DNA of 64,000 nucleotides from Lachnospiraceae bacterium (lineage in GTDB: Bacteria > Bacillota > Clostridia > Lachnospirales > Lachnospiraceae): contig JAGBEO010000033.1 of NCBI GenBank assembly GCA_017936885.1, forward strand, positions 62,001 to 126,000, in the 5' to 3' direction. Position numbers and translations under genes: made by a program. Below, piece by piece: positions 8,044-16,550 of this stretch. How positions within the stretch are numbered: the stretch's first letter is position 1; the number at the start of each line of letters is the position of its first letter. The notes under the pieces are model-generated. The model had not been told where the DNA came from and did not search any database. It worked only from the letters and a program-made list of their open reading frames with translations.

Positions 8044-8991
8044 ATGAGTTCCATATTTACATTATCCATTGTACAGAGTGCCTTGGAATTGGGGTGTATT
8101 TACTCTCTGGTGGCATTGGCATTGTTTATCTCTTTCAGTATTTTAAATATTGCGGATCTGTCTACTGACGGCTGCTTTACTTTGGGTTGTGCGGTAGGCG
8201 CTGTGGTTACCATAGCAGGACATCCGTTTCTTGCCTTTCCGGCTGCTATGGCAGCCGGTGTGGCTTCCGGATTTATTACAGCCTTTTTGCAGACGAGGAT
8301 GGGAGTGCCGTCTATACTTGCCGGCATTATTGTTAATACCGGACTGTATACGGTGAATATTGCGGTTATGGGATTTTCTTCCAATGTAAATCTCTTTGCC
8401 TGTGATACGATTTTTAGTCTGGCGAAGGATAAGGTTGCGGCAGACTGGTATAACAGTTGGTATAAGATCATTCTTGTGGTGGCGATTGTGCTGTTGGTCA
8501 GCGTGATTCTTGCATGGTTTTTGAATACGAGGCTGGGATTATCAATCCGTGCAACAGGTGATAATGAACATATGGTACGGGCTTCGAGCATTAATCCGGT
8601 GTTTACGATTACGGTAGGATTGTGTTTGTCTAATTCACTGACTGCTTTATCCGGTGCAATTCTGGCACAGTACCAGAAATCCTGTGACATCAACCTGGGT
8701 ACCGGTATGGTGACGATTGCACTGGCAAGTCTCATTATCGGTGAGACGATTATCGGTAAGGGTGGCATGTTTAAAAAAGTAATAGGTGTTATTTTAGGCA
8801 GTTGTCTCTATCGTTTTATCGTGGCAGTCGCTCTTCGTATGAGTGTTCCGGCAGAATGCCTGAAGCTGGTGTCTGCATTGATTGTTGCAATTGCCATTGC
8901 ATTTCCGTATCTGAAAGGTCAGGCATCTTTTCTTAAGACAAGAAAAACACTTGAACGGGCAGGCAGAAAGGACGGTGGAAGTGTATGTTAA
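8044..8991 (+). CDS. trpY: tryptophan ABC transporter permease (TrpY-like)
   Basis: 315-residue membrane protein with about eight hydrophobic segments, of the BPD_transp_2 (branched-chain amino acid permease-like) family. Conserved features include LYSLVALALFISFSILN-like N-terminal helices (here IYSLVALALFISF), NIADLSTDG, and the cytoplasmic loop LGLSIRATGDNEHMVRASSI, which should contact the ATPase. The stop overlaps the start of the ATPase gene by seven bases, typical of translational coupling. The substrate is taken from the T-box and the TrpX-like partner. Confidence 0.88.
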   Translation: MSSIFTLSIVQSALELGCIYSLVALALFISFSILNIADLSTDGCFTLGCAVGAVVTIAGHPFLAFPAAMAAGVASGFITAFLQTRMGVPSILAGIIVNTGLYTVNIAVMGFSSNVNLFACDTIFSLAKDKVAADWYNSWYKIILVVAIVLLVSVILAWFLNTRLGLSIRATGDNEHMVRASSINPVFTITVGLCLSNSLTALSGAILAQYQKSCDINLGTGMVTIALASLIIGETIIGKGGMFKKVIGVILGSCLYRFIVAVALRMSVPAECLKLVSALIVAIAIAFPYLKGQASFLKTRKTLERAGRKDGGSVC

Positions 8992-9788
8992 GTTTAAAAC
9001 AAATTTCCAAGACCTTTAATCCTGGCACAGTCAACGAGAAAAAGGCGCTGGATCAGGTGAATTTAGAGCTGGCAGACGGCGATTTTGCAACGATTGTGGG
9101 AAGTAACGGGGCGGGTAAGTCCACCTTGTTTAATGCAATAACAGGTGCTTTTTATGTAGATGAAGGACAGATTATTCTGGCAGGAGAGAACATTACTTAT
9201 CGTAAGGAGCATATAAGAAGCAAAGAGATAGGACATTTATTTCAGGACCCCTTAAAAGGAACGGCACCCCATATGACCATTGAGGAAAATATGGCGCTGG
9301 CATATCTGAGAGCTTCCACATCATCCCATGCTTTTTTCAGTCGTATCAGCAGTAAGGAAAAGCAGATGTTTAAGGAACAGCTTGCCCTTCTTAATATGGG
9401 GCTGGAAGACCGGATGAAGCAGCCCGTGGGACTGCTTTCCGGCGGACAGCGTCAGGCATTGACGCTTCTGATGGCAACGATGGTAACGCCGAAGATTCTT
9501 TTGCTGGATGAGCATACGGCGGCGCTTGATCCGGCTACGGCACAGAAAGTACTGGATCTTACTAAGAGAATTGTGGCAGAGCGTCGGATTACCTGTCTGA
9601 TGGTAACCCATAACATGCATCAGGCATTAGAGTTGGGCAATCGTACCTTGATGATGGATTCGGGACGTATCGTCCTTGATATCAGCGGTGAAGAACGGTC
9701 TGCCCTTACGGTGGAGGATCTGTTGCAGCAGTTTAGTCTGCAGGCAGGCAAGCAACTGGATAATGATAGGATTCTGCTGTCCAAGTAG
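8985..9788 (+). CDS. trpZ: tryptophan ABC transporter ATP-binding protein (TrpZ-like)
   Basis: 267-residue ABC ATPase. Walker A GSNGAGKST is at residues 39-47, the signature LSGGQRQ at 151-157, Walker B ILLLDEH at 171-177, and the H-loop region is VTHNMHQA. The Walker B aspartate-glutamate pair is intact, so the protein should be active. The start overlaps the permease by seven bases. It completes the TrpXYZ importer and is followed by a terminator. Confidence 0.9.
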   Translation: MLSLKQISKTFNPGTVNEKKALDQVNLELADGDFATIVGSNGAGKSTLFNAITGAFYVDEGQIILAGENITYRKEHIRSKEIGHLFQDPLKGTAPHMTIEENMALAYLRASTSSHAFFSRISSKEKQMFKEQLALLNMGLEDRMKQPVGLLSGGQRQALTLLMATMVTPKILLLDEHTAALDPATAQKVLDLTKRIVAERRITCLMVTHNMHQALELGNRTLMMDSGRIVLDISGEERSALTVEDLLQQFSLQAGKQLDNDRILLSK

Positions 9789-9802
9789 AATCCTGCTTAG
9801 TA

Positions 9803-9830
9803 AAAGTCAGTCGTAAGACTGGCTTTTTTT
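9803..9830 (+). terminator. terminator of the trpXYZ operon
   Basis: AAAGTCAGTC and GACTGGCTTT (one G-T pair) form a stem followed by seven T residues, just after the ATPase stop. Confidence 0.85.
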
Positions 9831-9910
9831 GCGTGTATTAAATTTGCAGGATGAAAGCGGACATTTTGAATCGGTTTATGCAGAATGAGATTTAAGAGGT
9901 GAAATTAAAG

Positions 9911-9939
9911 GTCATAACTTGGACAACGGTTCATATATT
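9911..9939 (+). promoter_or_regulatory. possible sigma-E promoter of the spoIIIA operon
   Basis: GTCATAA (9911-9917) and CATATATT (9932-9939) resemble the sigma-E -35 and -10 elements at roughly the right spacing. The spoIIIA operon is mother-cell, sigma-E controlled in B. subtilis. The start point would fall very close to the ribosome site, which lowers confidence. Confidence 0.4.
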
Positions 9940-9958
9940 GAGATAAGGGGGATTGCAT

Positions 9959-10906
9959 ATGCTGCAAGAAGAAGTGTTACATATGTTCCCGGAGTCTATG
10001 CGCGACCGTTGGCGGAAAGTAGCCGGACAGGCAGACAAATTGCAGGAGATTAGACTGCGTGCCAAGGCCCCGGTAACCGTTCTGATTCATAACAGGGAAT
10101 GGTTTGTCAATGAAAAAGGGGAACTGACGGACAAACAGCCGGCAGAGGCGGGAATCAGCCCGGAGGAATTGGAGGCTGTGTTAAAGCACCTGTGTCAGTA
10201 TTCCATTTATGCCTTTGCGGATGAAATCAGGCAGGGGTTTTTGACCATACAGGGAGGACACCGCGTCGGGCTGTCTGGACAGGTTATTTTAGGGGAAGAA
10301 AACAGGATAAGAAATATGAAATACATCCGTTATTTAAACATCCGTATTGCCCATGAGCTGAAAGGAGTCGCTGATCCGGTTATGTTCCATCTGTATGAAA
10401 ACGGACAGGTACTCAACACTTTGCTGATTTCTCCGCCGGGATGCGGCAAGACCACCATGCTGCGGGATATTATCAGGCAGATATCGGATGGTACTGCGTA
10501 CGGCAGAGGCGTCAATGTGAGTGTGGTAGACGAACGTTCGGAAATCGCAGGCAGCTATCTGGGCGTGGCACAGAATGATGTGGGAATCCGTACGGATGTA
10601 TTGGACGGCTGTCCGAAAGTGGAGGGTATGATGCTTTTGATCCGTTCTATGGCTCCTCAGGTACTGGCAGTAGATGAATTAGGCAGTGACGGTGATATTC
10701 AGGCATTATTTATGGCAAGCGGATGCGGCTGTAAACTGATTGCAACGATTCACGGTAATTCTCTGGAAGAAGTAAAGGGTAAAAAATACATGCGTTATGT
10801 GATGGAAAACAGACTCTTTGACAGATATGTAGTGTTGGGAAAATATCAGGGGCGTTGTGAAGTGGAAGGAATCTATGACAGAGAAGGCAGACGATGTTTA
10901 AATTAG
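9959..10906 (+). CDS. spoIIIAA: stage III sporulation protein AA (ATPase)
   Basis: 315-residue secretion-type ATPase of the SpoIIIA channel that links mother cell and forespore. Walker A PPGCGKTT is at residues 159-166, and the Walker B region reads VLAVDELG. Start ATG 9959 has AAGGGGG seven bases upstream; an in-frame TTG lies at 9953. It is the first gene of a complete spoIIIAA-AH set and overlaps spoIIIAB by 13 bases. The family resembles type II/IV secretion ATPases and is thought to energise assembly of the channel. Confidence 0.95.
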   Translation: MLQEEVLHMFPESMRDRWRKVAGQADKLQEIRLRAKAPVTVLIHNREWFVNEKGELTDKQPAEAGISPEELEAVLKHLCQYSIYAFADEIRQGFLTIQGGHRVGLSGQVILGEENRIRNMKYIRYLNIRIAHELKGVADPVMFHLYENGQVLNTLLISPPGCGKTTMLRDIIRQISDGTAYGRGVNVSVVDERSEIAGSYLGVAQNDVGIRTDVLDGCPKVEGMMLLIRSMAPQVLAVDELGSDGDIQALFMASGCGCKLIATIHGNSLEEVKGKKYMRYVMENRLFDRYVVLGKYQGRCEVEGIYDREGRRCLN

Positions 10907-11412
10907 CAGGATTCATATGTATTATGATCGGATGTATGGGATGGGGAGAAGGCAGGATCAGGGAAGAGAAGAACAGAGTGCGGCATCTGAGGGAACTGAT
11001 CCGTATTATCAGAAGAATACAGGATGAGATCAGATATGCGAAACACACGCTGCCGGAGATATGCCTGATCCTTTCAGAATATAGTGATTCGTGGTATAGT
11101 CCTTATTTTGGGCAGATTTATGATCAGCTCCGGGAGAGAAATGGTACAGGCTTAGAAGCAGTATGGACAAAGCAGATGGAATTGTGTTTTCAGGGAGTAC
11201 CGCTGCAGGAGGACGAGAAGGATGTGCTCAGACGGCTGCCGGAAAATCTCGGATTACAGGAGGAGACGATGCAGGCGGTGAATATCGGACAGTCTACGGA
11301 TATGCTTGTCAGGAAATGCAGGCAGGCGGAAGAAACCTATGAGGGGAAGTCTAAAGTAATACGCAGTGTAAGTATTCTGGTTGGATTGTTTCTGACAATT
11401 ATCCTGATATGA
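10894..11412 (+). CDS. spoIIIAB: stage III sporulation protein AB
   Basis: 172 residues with an N-terminal membrane segment, a helical charged body (RHLRELIRIIRRIQDEIRYA) and a C-terminal membrane helix (VSILVGLFLTIILI). This matches SpoIIIAB, which resembles type II secretion GspF-like membrane factors. It starts inside the 3' end of spoIIIAA, so translation is probably coupled. Length is usual for the family. Confidence 0.92.
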   Translation: MFKLAGFICIMIGCMGWGEGRIREEKNRVRHLRELIRIIRRIQDEIRYAKHTLPEICLILSEYSDSWYSPYFGQIYDQLRERNGTGLEAVWTKQMELCFQGVPLQEDEKDVLRRLPENLGLQEETMQAVNIGQSTDMLVRKCRQAEETYEGKSKVIRSVSILVGLFLTIILI

Positions 11413-11434
11413 CAGGCGTACAGAAGGAGGAGAA

Positions 11435-11629
11435 ATGAGCATAGGTCTTATTATCAAGATAGCAGCAGTAGGTGTCTTGGTCACAATATTAAATCAGGTT
11501 TTAAAACATAGTGGTCGGGATGAACACGCATTTTTAATCAGCCTGGCCGGATTAATTCTTGTTTTAACGTGGATTATTCCTTACATATATGATCTGTTTG
11601 TCATGGTACAGGAGTTATTTACTATGTAG
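11435..11629 (+). CDS. spoIIIAC: stage III sporulation protein AC
   Basis: 64-residue, two-helix membrane protein: first helix IIKIAAVGVLVTILNQVL, then the short polar loop HSGRDEHA, then a second helix ending near IIPYIYDLF. This is the normal size and layout of SpoIIIAC. A clear ribosome site (AGAAGGAGGAGAA) precedes ATG 11435. It is a small component of the SpoIIIA-SpoIIQ channel. Confidence 0.92.
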   Translation: MSIGLIIKIAAVGVLVTILNQVLKHSGRDEHAFLISLAGLILVLTWIIPYIYDLFVMVQELFTM

Positions 11630-11661
11630 CGTCAACAGACGGAATAAAGGAGGGATGATTC

Positions 11662-12048
11662 ATGGAAATGGTCAAAATAGGACTGATCGGAATTGTGGGA
11701 GTACTGCTTGCGGTGGGACTCAAGAATTATAAAGCTGAATATGGCGTTTATATCGGCATAGCGGTCTGCCTGATTATTCTTGGATATACCACCCGTTATT
11801 TTACTCTGATTCTTGAGAGAATGGAACAGCTTAGAGGATATCTGAATGAAAATTACAAATATCTGACAGTACTGCTGAAAGCGGTAGGAGCTACTTACGC
11901 CTGCGAATTTTGTGCAGGTATCTGCAAGGATGCAGGATACGGCGGAATTGCAGGTCAGGTTGAAATGCTGGGAAAACTCTATATTTTGTTGGTGGGAATG
12001 CCGGTGCTTCTGGCGTTAATGGAGAGCATACAGGCGATCGCCGGATAA
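11662..12048 (+). CDS. spoIIIAD: stage III sporulation protein AD
   Basis: 128-residue membrane protein with three to four helices. Conserved features seen include VLLAVGLKNYKAEYGVYIGIA-type N-terminal sequence and the CEFCAGICKDAGYGGIA segment, a family signature. Ribosome site AAAGGAGGGATG precedes ATG 11662. The stop is followed after only two bases by the structured element at 12051-12137, which separates this gene from spoIIIAE, an unusually wide gap for this operon. Confidence 0.92.
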   Translation: MEMVKIGLIGIVGVLLAVGLKNYKAEYGVYIGIAVCLIILGYTTRYFTLILERMEQLRGYLNENYKYLTVLLKAVGATYACEFCAGICKDAGYGGIAGQVEMLGKLYILLVGMPVLLALMESIQAIAG

Positions 12049-12050
12049 AA

Positions 12051-12137
12051 GTGCGAAGGAAATCACTAAACTCGTAAGAACCTCGCTAAGTGATTACAAG
12101 CTTCGCACGGAAGAATGGCTTCAAAGAGCCATTCTTC
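12051..12137 (+). repeat. structured intergenic element, copy A (nested stems plus hairpin)
   Basis: Outer stem GTGCGAAG (12051-12058) with CTTCGCAC (12101-12108). Inner stem AATCACT (12061-12067) with AGTGATT (12089-12095). These are followed directly by GG and an 11-base perfect hairpin GAAGAATGGCT/AGCCATTCTTC (12110-12137). Copy B at 35079-35167 has the same order of stems, the same GGAAGAA start of the last hairpin and an AAAG in its loop, but different stem sequences. It sits inside the spoIIIA operon between AD and AE. It could be a structured RNA, a processing or attenuation site, or a small mobile repeat. Confidence 0.75.
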
Positions 12138-12218
12138 TTAAGGGATTCGTGTCATTGAAACAGTATACTTCTTATGAAAATTTGCGTTGTAAAGGTGTGG
12201 CAGGAAGGAGAAGAGGGG

Positions 12219-13280
12219 ATGGTAGAGAGCGGCTTTGTGTGGGATGAGATGGATATGGATGCGGTTTCCATGGATTTTACCCGGCTGTTTCCGGAGTTTA
12301 CCTTTGACGGTAAAGTCGTTATGGGGCTTATTATGCAAGGGAAACTGTGGGAAGCGGTTAAAGAGCTGGGACATGGGATTGCAGGGATGCTCGGTGCACA
12401 GATGGGGGAGGTTAAAGCATTGTTCATTACCATTCTGATTCTGGGAATCGTAGCCGCACTGTTTACGAATTTTGCAGATCTGTTTAAAGACCATCAGGTA
12501 TCGGAGCTTGCATTCTATTTTGTCTATTTGCTTTTGATTGCGGTTCTGCTGAAATCCTTTGTCAATGCGGCTGATATTGTGAGGGAGATTCTTGGGACAG
12601 TCACTACTTTTATGAAGCTTTACATTCCGACCTATATGGTAGCGGTTGGAAGTGCATCGGGGATTGCTTCCGCATCGGTGTATTATCAGATTCTGTTACT
12701 GATAGTATATCTTGTGGAATGGGGGTATTTGTCTATTCTTCTGCCGGTGGTGTACTGTTATGTCCTGCTGACAGTGATCAATGGAGTCTGGATGGAAGAG
12801 AAGCTGACGATGCTGTTGGAATTGCTTGAAAAGGTAATCGGAATCAGTCTGAAGATAACCCTTGGTGTCATCACCGGATTCAGTCTTTTACAGTCAATGA
12901 TATCACCTGTTCTGGATTCCCTGCAGGCTACGGCATTGAAGAAAGCCGTGTCAGCGATACCGGGAATCGGCGGGCTGACGGAGGGGATGTTTGAGATGGT
13001 AGTCGGATCGGCAGTGCTGATCAAGAACAGCATCGGTATTTATATAACACTTGTTCTCATTATGCTTTGCAGCATACCTGTTTTAAAAATTCTGCTGTTA
13101 TCCTGCGTCACTAAGTTGAGTGCCGCTTTGATCGGGATTGTCAGCGATAAAAGAATGACAAACTGTGCTGACCGGGTAGGAGACGGTAATCTGATGCTTC
13201 TTAAAATGGCATTATCTTCGGTAGGAATGTTTGTGATACAGATTGCAGTCATTACCTATACCACAAGCAGGGGGATGTAA
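12219..13280 (+). CDS. spoIIIAE: stage III sporulation protein AE, apparently lacking its signal peptide
   Basis: Polytopic membrane protein of the SpoIIIA channel; the hydrophobic part begins ALFITILILGIVAALFTNF and continues through about seven segments, with the conserved SAIPGIGGLTEGMFE loop. ATG 12219 has AAGGAG eight bases upstream; the frame extends to an ATG at 12174 that has no ribosome site. From 12219 the protein has 353 residues against about 400 in B. subtilis, where the protein begins with a signal peptide. Neither start gives a hydrophobic N-terminus: the region reads as acidic, soluble sequence (VWDEMDMDAVSMDFTRLFP). A structured repeat lies immediately upstream. The protein may still insert through its internal helices, or this may be a damaged allele. 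Confidence 0.88.
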   Translation: MVESGFVWDEMDMDAVSMDFTRLFPEFTFDGKVVMGLIMQGKLWEAVKELGHGIAGMLGAQMGEVKALFITILILGIVAALFTNFADLFKDHQVSELAFYFVYLLLIAVLLKSFVNAADIVREILGTVTTFMKLYIPTYMVAVGSASGIASASVYYQILLLIVYLVEWGYLSILLPVVYCYVLLTVINGVWMEEKLTMLLELLEKVIGISLKITLGVITGFSLLQSMISPVLDSLQATALKKAVSAIPGIGGLTEGMFEMVVGSAVLIKNSIGIYITLVLIMLCSIPVLKILLLSCVTKLSAALIGIVSDKRMTNCADRVGDGNLMLLKMALSSVGMFVIQIAVITYTTSRGM

Positions 13281-13921
13281 TGGGGACAATTGTTGCAAAT
13301 ATCAGGGAAATCGGTATTTTCATGATAGCGGCACAGGCAGTGATGCATTTTGCTCCTGGGAAGCAGTATGAAAAGTATATCAAATTAATAGCAAGTGTTA
13401 TGGTCCTGCTGCTGTTTATGAATCCTTTTGTTTCAGGGGCAGAAACTATTGAAGCAGAGTGGGAATACGGGACGGAGCAGATGATGCAGCAGCTTGAAGA
13501 ACAGGAAGCAGGGCAGAACAGTCAGAATTTGTGGGGTAACACAATAATAGAGGATGCAGCCATGCAGCAGATAGAGGAGGAGGTACGGTCCCGGTTGAAT
13601 CTGGTACTGGGGGAAGATGCATATCAGGTTGCGGAAGTGGAAATTCAATTAGAAGAGGCTGTGAAAGCAGACGTGGGCGAGACAGATACAGAATGGTCTG
13701 TGGGATGTATCCGGATTACGATGGAGCAAGAAAGGATGCGGTATGAGGAAGAAAACAGTGGGAAAACAAATACACCTATCAAGATAGATGAGATTGTCAT
13801 CACGGCGGATGGAGAGATGCAGGAAGAGACGGATGAAGATGACTTATATAGACGCTTGTTTGCAGACACCCTGGGAGTCGGGGAGGACAGAGTGGAGGTG
13901 ATTTGTCGTGGAGGATGGTAA
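13280..13921 (+). CDS. spoIIIAF: stage III sporulation protein AF
   Basis: 213 residues with two N-terminal membrane helices (IGIFMIAAQAVMHFAP and IASVMVLLLFMNPFVSG), then a Gln/Glu-rich stretch and an alpha/beta domain outside the membrane, as in SpoIIIAF, whose soluble domain forms a ring-building fold. Its ATG overlaps the spoIIIAE stop by one base (TAATG), indicating coupling. The extracellular domain ends in EDRVEVICRG, usual for the family. Confidence 0.9.
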   Translation: MGTIVANIREIGIFMIAAQAVMHFAPGKQYEKYIKLIASVMVLLLFMNPFVSGAETIEAEWEYGTEQMMQQLEEQEAGQNSQNLWGNTIIEDAAMQQIEEEVRSRLNLVLGEDAYQVAEVEIQLEEAVKADVGETDTEWSVGCIRITMEQERMRYEEENSGKTNTPIKIDEIVITADGEMQEETDEDDLYRRLFADTLGVGEDRVEVICRGGW

Positions 13922-14549
13922 GAAGCTGTTCGAAAAACTGACCAAAGGCAGAAAACTGCAAAAAGACCAATGCCTGATTATAATTTTAACGGGAATACTT
14001 CTGTGTGTGATTGTATGGCCTGTCAAACAGACAGGGTCAAAGTCCAATATATCGAACATCATAAATGATACTATGGAGATCCAGAAAAATGATTCGCAGG
14101 GGAAAGATACAGAAGTGATGACAGAGAATGAGATAGAGTCGGCTTATGTCAGTTATTGGGAAGACAAACTGGAGAACGCATTAAGTTATGTGGAAGGCGC
14201 GGGAGAGGTTAAGGTTTTGATTACTCTGAAAGAGTCGGAAGAGAAGATTGTGGAGAAAGACGGCCCGGAGGAATTGTCTGATACGGCAGAGAGTGATGCA
14301 GCCGGAGGAAACCGTACAGTGGGAGAGAGCCGGATCGAGAGAACGACGATTTATACAATAGATGAGAGAGGCAACAGTGTCCCTTATGTTATCAAGACGA
14401 TACCGCCTATGGTAGAGGGCGTTGTGGTGATTGCGCAGGGGGCTGATCAAATCATGGTACGTCAGAATATAATCGAAGCAATTCAGGTATTATTTGATAT
14501 AGACATGAATAAAATAACAGTAGTTAAGATGAAAAATAATAATCAGTGA
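13908..14549 (+). CDS. spoIIIAG: stage III sporulation protein AG
   Basis: 213 residues: a short cytoplasmic N-terminus, a single membrane helix (CLIIILTGILLCVIVWPV) and a soluble ring-forming domain with the segment YVEGAGEVKVLITLKESEE. SpoIIIAG in B. subtilis forms a large ring in the intermembrane space. The start is GTG 13908, with GGAGGTG seven bases before it, and overlaps spoIIIAF by 14 bases. The C-terminal IEAIQVLFDIDMNKITVVKM segment matches the family. Confidence 0.9.
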   Translation: MEDGKKLFEKLTKGRKLQKDQCLIIILTGILLCVIVWPVKQTGSKSNISNIINDTMEIQKNDSQGKDTEVMTENEIESAYVSYWEDKLENALSYVEGAGEVKVLITLKESEEKIVEKDGPEELSDTAESDAAGGNRTVGESRIERTTIYTIDERGNSVPYVIKTIPPMVEGVVVIAQGADQIMVRQNIIEAIQVLFDIDMNKITVVKMKNNNQ

Positions 14550-14562
14550 AGGGGAGAAGAAA

Positions 14563-15258
14563 TTGAAAAACATGATTAAAAAGAATCAGATGATGATTAC
14601 TGCGCTTGCGATTATGATTGCAGTGGCCGGTTATCTGAATTTCGCAGGCACAAAAGTAACGGATGAGGAGATCATGTCCGTGAACGGAGAGATTGCAACA
14701 GATGATATGGGTAATTTGGATTATGCGGCACTGGCGGATTTGTCTGAGGAAGATTTGGAACAGGCATCAGGAGATATTGAGAGCCTGGACAGTGATGTGA
14801 CGATGGTAGAAAGCGGCAGTGTGGACGAAGAACTGGAAGAGGCACTGGCAGAAGAACAGATGGATGAGGTGCCCGGAGAGGCGGTATTTACTTCCGCAGG
14901 TACGGCATCTGAATTATCCGGCGCTAAATTGGAGAAAGAACAGACAAGAGCACAGAATAAAGAGACATTGTTAGAGATCATCAACAATGCCAATATCAGC
15001 GAGACACAGAAGCAGGAGGCTGTCAACAGCATGATCTCCATGACGGATATTGCAGAGAAAGAAACTGCGGCTGAAATCCTGTTGGAGGCAAAAGGATTTG
15101 ATGATGCTATCGTCAGCATTGACGGAGACAGTGTTGATGTGGTAGTTAATACGGCGGAACTGACGGAAGCCCAGCGCGCCCAGATTGAAGATATTGTAAT
15201 ACGTAAGACGGGAGTCAGTGCCGATGCTATTATTATCAGTACAGTCAATGCAAATTAG
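14563..15258 (+). CDS. spoIIIAH: stage III sporulation protein AH
   Basis: 231 residues with one N-terminal membrane helix (MMITALAIMIAVAGYLNFAG), a long acidic linker, and a C-terminal YscJ/FliF-like domain (ETAAEILLEAKGFDDAIVSI). In the family this domain binds SpoIIQ across the intermembrane space. The start is TTG 14563, preceded by GGGGAGAAGAAA; an ATG at 14572 is possible. It is the last gene of the operon; no strong terminator was seen before deoB. Confidence 0.9.
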   Translation: MKNMIKKNQMMITALAIMIAVAGYLNFAGTKVTDEEIMSVNGEIATDDMGNLDYAALADLSEEDLEQASGDIESLDSDVTMVESGSVDEELEEALAEEQMDEVPGEAVFTSAGTASELSGAKLEKEQTRAQNKETLLEIINNANISETQKQEAVNSMISMTDIAEKETAAEILLEAKGFDDAIVSIDGDSVDVVVNTAELTEAQRAQIEDIVIRKTGVSADAIIISTVNAN

Positions 15259-15351
15259 ATGCACTATCGAGAATTTTATGATAAGATATATTCGCGCGGC
15301 ATTTTGAGACAATGTCATAGTACAGTAAGAGTATCATAACGGAGGCAAAGG

Positions 15352-16503
15352 ATGAAAAGAGTTTTTTTGATTGTATTAGACAGTTTTGGAATCGGAGAGA
15401 TGGAGGACGCGGCAGTGTACGGGGATAAGGGCACGAATACGTTAAGGTCTGTGTCCTCAAGTTCCGAATTTGATATGCCTCATATGAAGAATCTTGGTCT
15501 TTTTAATATTGACGGGGTGACCTGCAGGGAAGGCGTGGAAGCACCGGCGGCGAGAATAGCCCGTATGAAGGAGGCATCCAAAGGGAAAGATACGACAATC
15601 GGACACTGGGAGATTGCGGGGATATGGTCGAAACAGCCTTTGCCTACTTATCCTAACGGATTTCCGCAGGAGATACTGGATGCGTTTTGCAAAGCGACCG
15701 GCAGAGGTGTGTTGTGCAATATGCCCTATTCCGGTACGGAAGTCATTCAGAAGTATGGGGATGAGCATGTTAAGACAGGTGATTTGATCGTCTATACATC
15801 AGCGGACAGTGTGTTCCAGATTGCAGCCCATGAAGAGATTGTGCCGGTAGAGACGCTGTATGAATATTGCAGGATGGCAAGAGACATTCTGCAGGGTGAG
15901 CATGGTGTGGGCAGAGTGATAGCCAGACCTTTTATCGGAACAAGCGGTCATTACATGAGGACGCCGAAGCGCCATGATTTCTCCTTGGAGCCGCCGGCAG
16001 TGACCATGCTGGATCAGTTGAAAGCGGCAGGCAGGGATGTGATTTCCGTAGGTAAGATCAAAGATATCTTTGCAGGAAGAGGAATCACGGATTTTGTATA
16101 TACGAAGGGAAATGAAGAGGGGATTGAGAGAACCCTGGAATATCTGGATCAGGATTTTGAGGGACTTTGCTTTATTAATCTGGTGGATTATGATATGCTC
16201 TACGGACATCGGAATGATATTGACGGCTATGCAAGGGCACTTACTTACTTTGACCGTAAGCTGCCGGAACTGACAGAGAAACTTAAGGAAGAGGATATTC
16301 TTATGATTACGGCAGACCATGGCTGTGATCCGGGCTATACAGTATCGACGGATCATTCCAGAGAGCATACGCCGTTTCTGATGTACGGCAGGAAGGTGGC
16401 CCCTGCCAATCTGGGTACCAGAGAGACCTTTGCGGATATCGGTGCGACAGTGCTTGATTATTTCGGGATCACACCGGAGTTTGCAGGTACATCCATGCTG
16501 TAA
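15352..16503 (+). CDS. deoB: phosphopentomutase
   Basis: 383-residue DeoB of the alkaline phosphatase superfamily, interconverting ribose/deoxyribose 1- and 5-phosphates in nucleoside salvage. Metal-site motifs visible: IVLDSFGIGEMEDA at the N-terminus, the TTIGHWEIAG segment, and MITADHGCDPGY with DHSREHTPFL near the C-terminus. Start ATG 15352 follows ACGGAGGCAAAGG. Length is usual. No other nucleoside salvage gene adjoins it; it lies between spoIIIAH and prfC, all co-directional. Confidence 0.96.
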   Translation: MKRVFLIVLDSFGIGEMEDAAVYGDKGTNTLRSVSSSSEFDMPHMKNLGLFNIDGVTCREGVEAPAARIARMKEASKGKDTTIGHWEIAGIWSKQPLPTYPNGFPQEILDAFCKATGRGVLCNMPYSGTEVIQKYGDEHVKTGDLIVYTSADSVFQIAAHEEIVPVETLYEYCRMARDILQGEHGVGRVIARPFIGTSGHYMRTPKRHDFSLEPPAVTMLDQLKAAGRDVISVGKIKDIFAGRGITDFVYTKGNEEGIERTLEYLDQDFEGLCFINLVDYDMLYGHRNDIDGYARALTYFDRKLPELTEKLKEEDILMITADHGCDPGYTVSTDHSREHTPFLMYGRKVAPANLGTRETFADIGATVLDYFGITPEFAGTSML

Positions 16504-16550
16504 CAGGCGGATATAAGAACAGGATATATTTTAATTTGGAGGATAAAAAC

